This document shows, in pieces, positions 8,526 to 16,906 of a DNA stretch of 64,000 nucleotides (positions are counted from its first letter, which is position 1; each line of letters starts with the position of its first letter). The notes under the pieces were generated by a model. That model worked only from the letters and a program-made list of their open reading frames with translations, was not told the origin of the DNA and ran no database searches. Made by a program: the position numbers and the translations under genes. This DNA is from Scalindua sp964344685 (GTDB lineage: Bacteria > Planctomycetota > Brocadiia > Brocadiales > Scalinduaceae): NCBI GenBank assembly GCA_964344685.1, contig CAYFOK010000005.1, positions 124,001-188,000 on the forward strand. Reading direction: 5' to 3'.

Positions 8526-10219
8526 AGCACACCTTTCCCTATGTTTTGTTCAACTGATGGAAAGCGGATTACAAATGTAGTCCCTTTTCCGTATTCTGAT
8601 TTAACATCTATCTCACCATCGTGCTTGTCCATTACCATCTGACATATGCTGAGCCCAAACCCGAACCCGATTGTCTTTGTCCCGTAGAATGGAGTAAATA
8701 TCTTTTTCATATCCTCAGCCTTGATTCCATACCCTGAGTCCCGGATCGATACTTCAACACCATTGCTCTCTATCCTATCTGCCTTTATCCATATGTTACC
8801 CCTGTTTTCCATCGCCTGTACTGCATTGGTAAGAATGTTTTTATACATTATTGATATCTGCTTCCTGTCCGCGTCTACAAAGAAATCGCCTTTCTCAATA
8901 TCCATGGCAACATTGACATCCCGGGGTATCTTTGAGGTATTCAAGCACTCTTCAATAATTTCAGCAATATCTATTCTGATCTTCTTCGGTTTATCCATCA
9001 TAGTCAGGTCCTGTAGTCCCTGTATAATAGCGGTAGACTCCTTTACCTCGTTTGCTATGCGGTCAATATTTTTTAGGATAACTTCGTCCGCATCCTTTAG
9101 TTTCTTCGCCAGGAAATATGCTGAACTGCTGATAGATGCCAGTGGGTTACGTATCTCGTGGGCAATACCGCTTGAAAATCTACCCAACAGAGCCAGACGT
9201 TCAGAATTTATCAATTTTTCCTGTGACTCACTTAACTCTTTCGTCCTCTCTTCAACAAGAGTTTCCAGGTGATCCCGGTATTTTATCAAGTCCCCCTCCG
9301 CACGCCTGCGTTCAGTTATTTCAGCAGCAAGATTGATATTTACAGCTGCAATCTCCTTCGTACGTCTTCTGAAAGCCAATGCAAAATGAATGGCTAAACT
9401 CAGTACTAATGAAAAGAGTATACCTATTACTAATGAGACAGTAGAAAGATATGGTTGAGCAGTTATTATATCAGTCGGATCAAGTCTTGATTGCAGTGCC
9501 TGCCAGAAAGAGACTGTTATTGTTAAGGCACCGATTGCAACCGGAACAGGCAGCCAGTATGGCGCTACAGATCTATCATTTATATCATGCCGCCAGATAT
9601 ACATCAGCAATCCTATACTAAGCACAACAAACCCGGCAGAAGTATGCACTGCCATTCGCGTAAGGTTGCCCCAGCCGTAAGCAGACTCAATGTGGGTCAT
9701 GTAGCCTGATAATGCCACTACACTGAAGCCGAATACTAATGATGCAAGCACCGACTTATAGAGAGATTCTAAAGCTGACATGCTGGTGAAAAAAGGAAAT
9801 GATATAATAATTCCAAAAAGAATAAAACAAGTGGCTGTATTTGGAGCCATCCTACCGGGCTGTGAAGTCTTGACAACTATGTCATGTTTCATAAATAGCT
9901 CATCAATTCCTATATTCAGCCCTGATATGTATTCAAGAAGTGTTAAGCCGCCCAGGAGTATAACCAGTAAACCAATCGCCGGTGAAACATAACGATTATT
10001 GAATAATATTCCAAGTATCATGCCTGAACCACACAGCACAAATCCGAGTGCGGTATTGTATTGCATAGGCACAAACAGGGGCAGTACCTGTATCAGTACC
10101 TTATTGCCGGTTTGCCAACCCACTATTACAACTGACCCCAGTAAAATAGAAAAAAGAGCAGCAGTAATTGCAGTAATGAGTAGATATATTGACAATCGAT
10201 TCTCTTTTAGATTCTGCAC
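8522..10219 (-). CDS. Membrane-anchored sensor histidine kinase with polytopic N-terminal domain
   Basis: 565 residues. The first 290 or so contain about eight hydrophobic segments, a polytopic sensor region resembling MASE-type domains, with little soluble periplasmic part. A short coiled coil follows (about 295-335, ending in EERTKELSESQEKL), then HisKA with GIAHEIRNPLASISSSA near residue 355 and HATPase (N box NILTNAVQAMENRG, G1 DSGYGI, F box FTPFYGTK, G2 GFGFGLSI). Starts with GTG at 10219. Overlaps the following hybrid kinase gene by four bases, so the two are almost certainly made together and probably work as a pair. Preceded by the second copy of the shared promoter motif (10347-10375). 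Its signal is unknown. Confidence 0.92.
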   Translation of the reverse strand: MQNLKENRLSIYLLITAITAALFSILLGSVVIVGWQTGNKVLIQVLPLFVPMQYNTALGFVLCGSGMILGILFNNRYVSPAIGLLVILLGGLTLLEYISGLNIGIDELFMKHDIVVKTSQPGRMAPNTATCFILFGIIISFPFFTSMSALESLYKSVLASLVFGFSVVALSGYMTHIESAYGWGNLTRMAVHTSAGFVVLSIGLLMYIWRHDINDRSVAPYWLPVPVAIGALTITVSFWQALQSRLDPTDIITAQPYLSTVSLVIGILFSLVLSLAIHFALAFRRRTKEIAAVNINLAAEITERRRAEGDLIKYRDHLETLVEERTKELSESQEKLINSERLALLGRFSSGIAHEIRNPLASISSSAYFLAKKLKDADEVILKNIDRIANEVKESTAIIQGLQDLTMMDKPKKIRIDIAEIIEECLNTSKIPRDVNVAMDIEKGDFFVDADRKQISIMYKNILTNAVQAMENRGNIWIKADRIESNGVEVSIRDSGYGIKAEDMKKIFTPFYGTKTIGFGFGLSICQMVMDKHDGEIDVKSEYGKGTTFVIRFPSVEQNIGKGVL

Positions 10220-10346
10220 TTTATGTTACCAGAAAAGATTTTGCCGGGCCCATTTTGCATAACCCAGCCTACGAACGTTCATACATCTGAACTACTGAAT
10301 TGTCAATCCTTGTGTTCTAATCAGTCGTTAAGATTCTAAAACAGTT

Positions 10347-10375
10347 AATTTACGTTTAAAATGATATAAAATCAA
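10347..10375 (-). promoter_or_regulatory. Candidate promoter of the kinase pair, shared motif copy 2
   Basis: On the minus strand: TTGATT (10370-10375), 17-bp spacer (TTATATCATTTTAAACG), TAAATT (10347-10352), about 128 bp before the GTG at 10219. It aligns without gaps to the element at 6448-6476 (TTGATTTTATA[A/T]CA...ACGTA[A/C]ATT), suggesting common control of the two kinase transcripts. Confidence 0.5.
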
Positions 10376-10496
10376 GTAAAAATGGAAGTTACAGCGGTTG
10401 TTGTGTAGATTGTTTAGTTTAACGGTTACGATTTGCGGGTTTCGAGATGCGAGGTACAAATGACCATTGACTACTGACAATTGGAAGACTGAACCT

Positions 10497-11258
10497 TTAT
10501 GAATTCCATTCCCATGACTCTACTTCTGTAAGGAACGCTCTGTCTGTCAGATCATATCTGAGCGGGGTTATTGATATGTAGCCGTCTTTAAGTGCATGCA
10601 TATCTGTACCGATAACATCTTCCTTAGGCCAGCCGGTACCTGCTAACCAGTAATATGCTATACCACGCGGATCGGTCCGTTTCTCGTAGTGTTCGTCAAA
10701 ATCACCGGAAAACTGTTTTGTTATCTTTACTCCTTTAATCTTATCCTTTGATATATTCGGTATGTTTACATTGAGCAGCGTTCCTCTTGGTAATTCCTTT
10801 TTCATGATAAGAGCTATTATATCCTTTGTTGTCTCAGCAGCCCCCTTGACATCCGGTGTCGACTCTGATATCTCCAGAGAGACTGCGACAGAAGGAATAC
10901 CTAAAAGCGCCCCTTCTATTGCGGCGGCAACAGTCCCGGAATACAGTACATTAATCCCGACATTCGCGCCTATGTTTATACCTGAAACCAGTAACTGAGA
11001 TTTCTCCTTCAGTATTTCTCTCACAGCAAGCTTGACACAATCTGCAGGAGAACCGTCGATTCCGTATCCAACAAAAGAGCCATTGGTATACACATCCCTG
11101 ACTCTCAGCGGGTGACTAAAGGTTATCGAATGCCCGACACCGCTTTTCTGTACGTCCGGAGCAACAACAGTAACAGACCCGAAAGGTATCATCGCTTCCT
11201 TCAGTTCCAGGATTCCCGGAGAGTATATGCCGTCATCATTTGTTACTATAATCTTCAT
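10497..11258 (-). CDS. surE: 5'/3'-nucleotidase SurE
   Basis: 253 residues, the usual SurE length. It begins MKIIVTNDDGIYSPGI, giving the metal-binding Asp pair, with further conserved segments SVTVVAPDVQKSGVGHSIT, YGIDGSPADCVKLAV and SGINIGANVGINVLYSGTVAAA. SurE is a divalent-metal-dependent nucleoside monophosphate phosphatase of the cytoplasm, linked to stationary-phase survival and nucleotide balance. The gene follows the cupin lipoprotein gene by 32 bp on the same strand, which could mean co-transcription but not necessarily shared function. No unusual residues noted. Confidence 0.96.
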   Translation of the reverse strand: MKIIVTNDDGIYSPGILELKEAMIPFGSVTVVAPDVQKSGVGHSITFSHPLRVRDVYTNGSFVGYGIDGSPADCVKLAVREILKEKSQLLVSGINIGANVGINVLYSGTVAAAIEGALLGIPSVAVSLEISESTPDVKGAAETTKDIIALIMKKELPRGTLLNVNIPNISKDKIKGVKITKQFSGDFDEHYEKRTDPRGIAYYWLAGTGWPKEDVIGTDMHALKDGYISITPLRYDLTDRAFLTEVESWEWNS

Positions 11259-11290
11259 GAATCATTTTATACTGCCAGTTCTGCAGTTCA

Positions 11291-12181
11291 TTAATCTTTC
11301 ACTCCACTCTCTTCGATTATTTCTGCTTTCGTAGCCTCAAACTCTTTCTCACTAATCAACCCATCACGTTTCAACCTTTGCAGCACCATTAGTTTCTCAT
11401 CCAGGACAATTTTGTCTATTATCGCTTTTTCTTCTGCATTTACCTTCCTGCGCGCCTCCCTGATCCTCTTTCTTCCTTCATCAGTCAATACCAGTATTTT
11501 CTGCTCCTCTGGAATTACACCTTCCTCTTCCCCCTCGCCTTTGGCAACATCTTCTTCGTCATTCCCCCATTTAGCGAACCATTTACTCTTTTCACCTTTT
11601 TCTTTCTTTAACTCCTTAACAGACTTCTTCATTGCCTTGTCGTAAATAGTCTTTTTCTTCTTTTTATAGTTTATTGTAGTTTTTAACACCTTAATATCTT
11701 TACCATCAAAAGGAGGAGAGAACATTGCAACGGTGATATTGGTCTCATTTCCGGTATTAATATATTTGTGTCCACTCAACCTCGGAATCATCACAACCAT
11801 ACCCTCTCTTACAACATGACGTGTACCATTAAGTTCTACCAGACCACTCCCCTGCTTAACAAATAAGACTACATCATGCTCCTTGTGATAATGGTCATCA
11901 ATCTCAGCGCCTTGTCTGATCTGAAAGAGGTAAAGGCTGGAACTCTTGTCTAAACCCAGTGGAATAATCTTGACGTTCTCGTCATCTGCCAGATTTTTTT
12001 CTTCTACAATTTCATCAATATATTTGATCTCAGGATTAAATATCTCTGGAAAAGAGGTAGGATTCCTTAGTGATTCAACAAATTCGCTTGATTTCTTTGC
12101 AGCCATACATCCGCTGACTACAAGAATAGAAACCGAGAAAATAAGCAGAATTACATGTTTTGTTAAAATTTTATACGCCAT
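11291..12181 (-). CDS. Lipoprotein with cupin domain and C-terminal SHOCT-like segment
   Basis: The frame is open from 12370, but the ATG at 12181 gives a clean lipoprotein signal peptide (MAYKILTKHVILLIF...VVSGC), and AAGGAG lies 15 bases upstream, so I start there (296 residues). The mature protein carries a cupin-2 barrel (about residues 75-150) with the metal-type pattern DDHYHKEHDV...GSGLVELNG...VVMIPRLSGHKYIN, then a Lys/Glu-rich linker, then a C-terminal segment LDEKLMVLQRLKRDGLISEKEFEATKAEI that fits the SHOCT oligomerisation pattern. It should be membrane-anchored outside the cytoplasm. Substrate or ligand unknown. Upstream of surE in the same direction. Confidence 0.75.
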   Translation of the reverse strand: MAYKILTKHVILLIFSVSILVVSGCMAAKKSSEFVESLRNPTSFPEIFNPEIKYIDEIVEEKNLADDENVKIIPLGLDKSSSLYLFQIRQGAEIDDHYHKEHDVVLFVKQGSGLVELNGTRHVVREGMVVMIPRLSGHKYINTGNETNITVAMFSPPFDGKDIKVLKTTINYKKKKKTIYDKAMKKSVKELKKEKGEKSKWFAKWGNDEEDVAKGEGEEEGVIPEEQKILVLTDEGRKRIREARRKVNAEEKAIIDKIVLDEKLMVLQRLKRDGLISEKEFEATKAEIIEESGVKD

Positions 12182-12406
12182 AATTACAGTGTAAGACTCC
12201 TTTTCTGCGCCTTTTACCTGAATTGAACTAACGATTCTAACAGCAACATAATAGAGGGTCAATATAAATAAATCATTGGATACTTGCCTTAAATTGGAAA
12301 ATTTATTAAAATCTGCCTTTGTAAAATATTTACCAGATTTACACTTATTAAAAGCATTCTGAATCATCATTATAATTTAATAATTGACACTTTTCTAATC
12401 ATTGTA

Positions 12407-13210
12407 ATGATTAAACGCCTGACATTCATATTAGCAGCGGTACTGTTTTGTTCATGTCACAGTTATTCTGCAATCTCCTCTACCCGTATCGATGATATAA
12501 CGAATGGGAATTGTACGATAATAGACCTGACATACCCTTTAAACAAAAGCAATGCTTATTGGCCGGCACCTTCTTATGAGCCTTTTACCTATAAAACTTT
12601 GGCCACCCTTAAGGATGATGGTGTCTACTCAGGGGCCTACTCTACGCCGGAACATCTTGGCACACATATAGATGCTCCTAATCACTTTGAAGATAACCAG
12701 CCCTCAGTTGATAAGATCGGCCTGGAGTCTCTTGTAGGCCCCGCAGTTGTTATAGATATTTCCGGTAAGGTTGAGAATAACGTGGATTATAAACTAACGG
12801 TAACGGACATTTCCCATTGGGAGCAAGTGAATGGCAGGATACAGGAAAGCTCTATTGTTCTCCTCAATACTGGCTGGTGGAGGAGATGGAATGATTACGA
12901 TGAATACAAAAATATGGATGATGCAAATAAGCTTCACTTTCCCGGTTATTCCGCTGAAGCTGCCACTTTTCTTGTAGAAAAAAGAGATATTAAAGGGATA
13001 GGCATCGACACGCTAAGTGCTGATTGTGGAATTTCAACAGACTTCGCAGTTCATCATGTTATAAATGGTGCAGGTAAATATATTCTGGAGAACGTAGCGA
13101 ATCTTGATAAGCTTCCACCTGCAGGAATAACATTAATAGTAGCGCCAATAAAGATTGAAGGAGGCTCTGGCGGCCAGACTAGAATATGGGCAATCCTGCC
13201 GTCCCCCTGA
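12407..13210 (+). CDS. Cyclase-family (kynurenine formamidase-like) metal-dependent hydrolase, exported
   Basis: 267 residues. An N-terminal hydrophobic signal (MIKRLTFILAAVLFCSC) comes first; a lipobox-like FCSC is possible but atypical. The mature part has the Cyclase/DUF95 hallmark HLGTHIDAPNHF (about residues 78-89), whose His/Asp residues bind metal, plus ID(L)TYPLNKS near the start and GIDTLSADCG later, all typical of this superfamily. Members hydrolyse amides or lactones such as formylkynurenine, but substrate cannot be inferred here. Export is less usual for the family. Divergent from the cupin lipoprotein gene and followed by small genes on the same strand. Confidence 0.85.
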   Translation: MIKRLTFILAAVLFCSCHSYSAISSTRIDDITNGNCTIIDLTYPLNKSNAYWPAPSYEPFTYKTLATLKDDGVYSGAYSTPEHLGTHIDAPNHFEDNQPSVDKIGLESLVGPAVVIDISGKVENNVDYKLTVTDISHWEQVNGRIQESSIVLLNTGWWRRWNDYDEYKNMDDANKLHFPGYSAEAATFLVEKRDIKGIGIDTLSADCGISTDFAVHHVINGAGKYILENVANLDKLPPAGITLIVAPIKIEGGSGGQTRIWAILPSP

Positions 13211-13292
13211 GGTGCAGGAATCGTTAATATTATTGAATCAAAATAAAATCTAGTAATTAACTTAACTTTAAAAGAAGACAAGGAGTTTTGTT

Positions 13293-13475
13293 ATGAGAGT
13301 TGTTGACAGGAAAAAGGTTTTACCGGAGGTTACAATCGGGTTGGATAAGGAGGAGACTATCACACTTTCAACTGTCCTGAGAAAGAGCGAATTGGAAAAA
13401 GAGTTTTGCAATGATCTTTTATCTAAAATCAAAGTAGTTCTTCAAGATGATGATTTCAAAGATAAAAACAATTAA
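13293..13475 (+). CDS. Small hypothetical protein (60 aa)
   Basis: Starts at ATG 13293 with AAGGAG about 9 bases upstream, a good ribosome site that supports a real gene. The product is charged and has no membrane segment or Cys pair, only a single Cys. I do not recognise the family. It lies between the cyclase-family gene and a small lipoprotein gene on the same strand, with 14 bp to the next ATG, so it is probably co-transcribed with that gene. Confidence 0.6.
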   Translation: MRVVDRKKVLPEVTIGLDKEETITLSTVLRKSELEKEFCNDLLSKIKVVLQDDDFKDKNN

Positions 13476-13489
13476 TCAATTTGTCATCT

Positions 13490-13861
13490 ATGATGTTGAC
13501 GTCAAAGCACTGCTTCCGGCTTTTATTAATAACACTGCTGATTGTTCACCTTACCGGCTGTGCAACATATCAGAGAACAATACCACCTGATTCGACAAGA
13601 GAGGATAAGTGGTTTGCCAGGGATAAATTAAAGCATTTTACTGCTTCGTTTCTAATTAGTGCGGCAGCATATTCAGCAGCGAGATGGGGTAACGCCAGTA
13701 AAGACGATGCAAGTATTACAGGCTTCGCCTTCTCAAGCTCATGCGGCATAGCTAAAGAGATAAACGATAAAGCCAGACGTAATAATTGGAGTTACAAAGA
13801 CCTTGTCTGGGATTTTATTGGAGGAGGCGGCGGAGCGTCTTTATCAAACGCATTAGACTGA
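13490..13861 (+). CDS. YfiM/DUF2279-like lipoprotein
   Basis: About 123 residues. A lipoprotein signal (RLLLITLLIVHLTGCATYQ) is followed by ARDKLKHFTASFLISAAAYSAAR, then GIAKEINDKARRNNWSYKDLVWDFIGG and a Gly-rich tail. The pattern DKxKHF...KExxD...WSxKDLxWDxxG is that of the YfiM/DUF2279 family of putative outer-membrane lipoproteins, function unknown. A TTG at 13481 could also start the frame; I use the first ATG. No clear ribosome site, so translation may be coupled to the 60-residue gene ending 14 bp upstream. Confidence 0.75.
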   Translation: MMLTSKHCFRLLLITLLIVHLTGCATYQRTIPPDSTREDKWFARDKLKHFTASFLISAAAYSAARWGNASKDDASITGFAFSSSCGIAKEINDKARRNNWSYKDLVWDFIGGGGGASLSNALD

Positions 13862-13922
13862 AAATCTCCGGCACTATAATGAAACAGATACAATGTACTT
13901 ATTCCAGGAAAGGAGATTGATA

Positions 13923-14411
13923 ATGGAAATCTACCTTGTTCGGCATGGAGCAGCCCTTTCGAAAGAAGAAGATCCCGAAAGGCACCTCAACAACGAAGGA
14001 ATTGATCAGTGCCGTATGACAGGAAGAGCCTTAAAGAGATTAGACATTGGGTTTGATCTTATAGTCAGCAGCCCCAAAATCCGTGCCCTCCAAACAGCTT
14101 ATATTATTGCCGAAGAGGTTGGCTATTTAAGAGAAGAGATCAGGATAACTGAGACACTTGTACCAACCGCACTTCCGAAAGATACAATAACGTATTTAAA
14201 TGATTTTACAGATGTAAAAAGGCTTATGATTGCCGGACATCTACCTTTACTCGGTTACCTGGCATCAGAATTACTGAGCAACACTTCAAATATTTCATTC
14301 TACTTCGAGCCGGGCGCAGTCTGTCATATTAATACAGAACAACTGCACTCTAATGCCGGTATCCTTTGCTGGTTTTTAACACCGGAACAGCTCAAGATCA
14401 TAGCACATTAA
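13923..14411 (+). CDS. sixA: Phosphohistidine phosphatase SixA
   Basis: 162 residues when started at ATG 13923, which has AAAGGAGATTGATA in front; the frame is open 30 bp further but without such a site. The N-terminal MEIYLVRHGAALS gives the catalytic RHG, and SSPKIRALQTAYI and IAGHLPLLG (second catalytic His) complete the histidine phosphatase fold. SixA removes phosphate from histidine on HPt domains or PTS proteins in the cytoplasm. A role in dampening the nearby phosphorelays is possible, but nothing beyond the shared window supports it. Family assignment is strong. Confidence 0.92.
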   Translation: MEIYLVRHGAALSKEEDPERHLNNEGIDQCRMTGRALKRLDIGFDLIVSSPKIRALQTAYIIAEEVGYLREEIRITETLVPTALPKDTITYLNDFTDVKRLMIAGHLPLLGYLASELLSNTSNISFYFEPGAVCHINTEQLHSNAGILCWFLTPEQLKIIAH

Positions 14412-14429
14412 TAAATTACTATCCGGCTT

Positions 14430-14774
14430 TTATCTGTGTTTTTTTCTAGTGAACAATGTATACAGAAACATTAAAGCCGCGAAAATCCATTCGGCAAATA
14501 CTCTGCACAAAAAAAATATGACTAATATAGGGAGCACAAAAACCATAATACCGTAAAGAATAACATTACCGGTTGCAGTAAGAAAATTTGAACTTCCGGC
14601 AGTAATCAGGGCGGCAAGACCAACACAAAGGATAATAATCGGCAACAGATAAAACACTTTTTTTCTAAACCTTCTTATCCTGTGATGATGGTAGTGAGCG
14701 TGATGGCGGTGATAGTTGTGGCGGTAATAGCCATAGTGCTTGTCACGGTGTTTTCTTCTATGATATCCCGGCAT
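14430..14774 (-). CDS. Small membrane protein with His-rich cytoplasmic or periplasmic head
   Basis: 114 residues. The first 35 are extremely rich in His, Tyr, Arg and Lys (HRRKHRDKHYGYYRHNYHRH, then HHAHYHHH), followed by two hydrophobic segments (about 41-62 and 70-103) and a basic tail (FTRKKHR). There is no recognised family. The His cluster could bind transition metals; that is an inference from composition only. It is convergent with sixA (18-bp gap) and 11 bp downstream of the CPBP protease gene, so probably co-transcribed with it. Confidence 0.65.
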   Translation of the reverse strand: MPGYHRRKHRDKHYGYYRHNYHRHHAHYHHHRIRRFRKKVFYLLPIIILCVGLAALITAGSSNFLTATGNVILYGIMVFVLPILVIFFLCRVFAEWIFAALMFLYTLFTRKKHR

Positions 14775-14785
14775 TTTTCAGTTTG

Positions 14786-15352
14786 TTATCTGTCAAAATA
14801 ATAATATCGAAGATATAATAACGCGCCCAAATCATATACAAAATGTAATTGAATAGGTACAAGAAGGCTCTCATAATACTGGAATAGAAAACCCAGGTAA
14901 AACCCCATAATGGTAGCTATAATAAAATACGCTGGAGTTATAAAGTGTAAAAGCCCAAAAATTATGCTTGCCCCGATAATACCTGATTTGACTTGAATTA
15001 CTCCCCTGAACAGCAACTCTTCAGCAACTCCTGCTAATACAGAAATTATACAGATATCTATCAGTCTGGAATTAGAAAATATAACTCTAATATCATTTAA
15101 TATTGTCTTTTTAAGTGAACCCAGCAGTGGAATATTATCAGCCTTACCAGAAAGCAGCAAAACAAAGAGAGCCAGAGGTACTAAAGCTCCAAATGTACCA
15201 ATAACCAGGTCGTGAAATATATCCTGCGTTAAAGGAAATAACTTAATACCAAAAAACCACGCCATGAGCAAGGCGGCAATTAAAACTCCACCCTCTACCA
15301 GTGCAGTTAGGATTAAAAGCCTGTATCTTGAAAAAGGGGCAACATTAATCAT
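14786..15352 (-). CDS. CPBP-family intramembrane metalloprotease
   Basis: The membrane protein contains the three CPBP (CAAX protease and bacteriocin-processing, Abi) motifs: EELLFRG (catalytic Glu pair), a mid-membrane His in LLHFITP, and HFVYDLGALL near the C-terminus. About six hydrophobic segments. The frame can also start at TTG 15400; I use ATG 15352, giving 188 residues, because the added N-terminus is not clearly family-like. Neither has a strong ribosome site. Bacterial members act in bacteriocin immunity, prenyl-protein-like processing or membrane-protein proteolysis; the substrate here is unknown. Confidence 0.85.
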   Translation of the reverse strand: MINVAPFSRYRLLILTALVEGGVLIAALLMAWFFGIKLFPLTQDIFHDLVIGTFGALVPLALFVLLLSGKADNIPLLGSLKKTILNDIRVIFSNSRLIDICIISVLAGVAEELLFRGVIQVKSGIIGASIIFGLLHFITPAYFIIATIMGFYLGFLFQYYESLLVPIQLHFVYDLGALLYLRYYYFDR

Positions 15353-15471
15353 TAAATTCGCTTTTAGCAATTCATCTGTAATCCGAATTATGAAGTTCAA
15401 TAAATTTGGATACAGAGCTTTAGCTGGTATGAGACTTAATCTTTGCAGTCCGGAACTATTTTAGAACAGCT

Positions 15472-15843
15472 CTATACACTTTGATGCTGTACTTTTCTTC
15501 TCAACACAAAACAAAGTCCGGATCTGAAATAACCAGTAAACCGTAATCGTAAACTTTCAAAAGTGAGCTTCCTAGTTGACATCAGCGTCAATGCCAAACC
15601 TGTCGATAGCCCGACAAATTTTACTGATACGACTAACATAATAAAGCAGATTAAGGGAGAGGTTGTCCACCTGGAAAAGTGTAGAGTTATCGGATCAAAA
15701 ACGTGCAGATGCGTGACAAACAAAACAGTCATTACTATAAGCGTTACCAGCGCCAGTGCCAGCTTTATTATAGATAGCTTCATCATTATATTTGAAAACT
15801 TCTCCCCTGCCCCTTCCATCTTATTGCTTATCAGTCTAACCAT
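15472..15843 (-). CDS. Hypothetical two-TM membrane protein
   Basis: I choose ATG 15843 (AGAGGT six bases upstream) over the more distal start at 15945, giving about 123 residues. Two hydrophobic segments are seen: IIKLALALVTLIVMTVLFVTHL and PLICFIMLVVSVKFVGLSTG (written in part), with a basic C-terminus. I do not recognise a family. The gene is upstream of the CPBP protease gene in the same direction, 119 bp away. Confidence 0.5.
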   Translation of the reverse strand: MVRLISNKMEGAGEKFSNIMMKLSIIKLALALVTLIVMTVLFVTHLHVFDPITLHFSRWTTSPLICFIMLVVSVKFVGLSTGLALTLMSTRKLTFESLRLRFTGYFRSGLCFVLRRKVQHQSV

Positions 15844-16345
15844 ATTACCTCTTTTGTCATAAAAATCAGCAATTAATTGAGCATAACTCTTAAAAATGTT
15901 TTTATTTAAAACGCACCGGACATTATTTATATTTATAATATTCATTTTTTCATCAGGACTTTTTGTAAATAAGCGACAAGGAATTATCTTTCTATGAAGA
16001 AGATACAGTAATTAAGCGCAGTATACTATTAAAGCTCATTATAAGCTTCACAAAAGGGGCGAAAGGATGGGTGTTAACAGCATACATTAGAAGCAAATGC
16101 GTGCACGATAGACTTCATAAATCCTTACTGGTGTCTCTGGCATAATCAAGCTGACCTGATCGGTGCGGTTTTACACCCGCATGGAATTTCCACCAGTCGA
16201 ACAAACGCAGCCCATACAGATCATGGTATCAAAGCGACTTTATCCTTATTCGCTCTGTAATGTAATTTTAAGACAATACAATATCTTGATATGCCTATGC
16301 TCTCTTACCAGAAGAAAATTGATGCTAATTTTTTAAGAACACCTA
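15844..16345. other. Intergenic region containing a possible structured RNA
   Basis: About 500 bp between the histone-like gene and the two-TM protein gene. It is richer in GC than most gaps here and contains a closed stem with internal hairpins at 16127-16197, listed separately. No open frame with a ribosome site was seen. Confidence 0.5.
16127..16197. ncRNA. Possible structured RNA element (strand unresolved)
   Basis: ACTGGTG (16127-16133) pairs perfectly with CACCAGT (16191-16197), closing a 71-nt element. Inside, TGCGG and CCGCA form a second hairpin around an 8-base loop, and ATCA/TGAT a weaker third, so a three-way junction can be drawn on either strand. It does not match a tRNA (no T-loop) or any riboswitch consensus I know. 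Structure by eye only; low confidence. Confidence 0.25.
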
Positions 16346-16906
16346 CTAAAACATTTTCTTTAAATAATTTAATAACCCTGTAATTGGCAATTCCTTATTA
16401 TCCGATGATGCAGTCTTCTCTACAGCAGGTGTCCTCCTGAAAACTCCAGGCACTGTCGTAACATATCGCTGTTCCTTCGTATGAGACAGTTTATCTATAA
16501 CGTTTTCCATAGTTTTCATCTGAGTTGTACTTGCATCTTTAATCTTTAGAGCAGTACGATCATCAGCTGCCTTCTTGACAGGTTTCTTTTTAGCTGCAGG
16601 TTTTTTTGCCGCCGGTTTCTTTGCTGCAGTTTTTTTTGCCACCGGTTTTTTTGTCTTAGCAGTTGTGGTTTTCTTGACAGCGGACACTTTTGGTTTGGGC
16701 TTTGCGGATGGTTTTTTCGCAACACTTTTTGCTGCCGGTTTTTTTGCTTTGGGGGTTGTTGTTGCTTTCTTAACCGGGCTCTTTTTCTGGACAGTAGCCT
16801 TCTTCTTTGTAACAGCGCTTTTCTTCTTTGGTGCTGCTTTTTTGGAAGAACTTGCAGCCTTCCCAGCAGATTTTTTTTCTGCTTTCTTTGATTTATCATT
16901 TACCAT
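16346..16906 (-). CDS. Histone H1-like Lys/Ala/Pro-rich DNA-binding protein
   Basis: 186 residues, preceded by TAAGGAG. Residues 1-115 are low-complexity, built from Lys, Ala, Pro, Ser and Thr with repeated AKKPAAK and KKXAAKK units, like the C-terminal tail of eukaryotic H1 and bacterial HC1/HctB-type proteins. Residues 116-186 are non-repetitive (KIKDASTTQMKTMENVIDKL ... ITGLLNYLKKMF). Such proteins bind and compact DNA non-specifically and are common in planctomycetes. The lysine-rich repeat DNA produces long false open frames on the other strand. Alone between two intergenic gaps, so probably its own transcription unit. Confidence 0.85.
   Translation of the reverse strand: MVNDKSKKAEKKSAGKAASSSKKAAPKKKSAVTKKKATVQKKSPVKKATTTPKAKKPAAKSVAKKPSAKPKPKVSAVKKTTTAKTKKPVAKKTAAKKPAAKKPAAKKKPVKKAADDRTALKIKDASTTQMKTMENVIDKLSHTKEQRYVTTVPGVFRRTPAVEKTASSDNKELPITGLLNYLKKMF

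Noticed and set aside
16127..16197. tRNA, FMN or cobalamin riboswitch
   Set aside because: The 7-bp closing stem recalls an acceptor stem and GGTGGAAATTCC recalls riboswitch motifs, but there is no T-loop, no GCGCAGC-type B12 box and no full FMN core.
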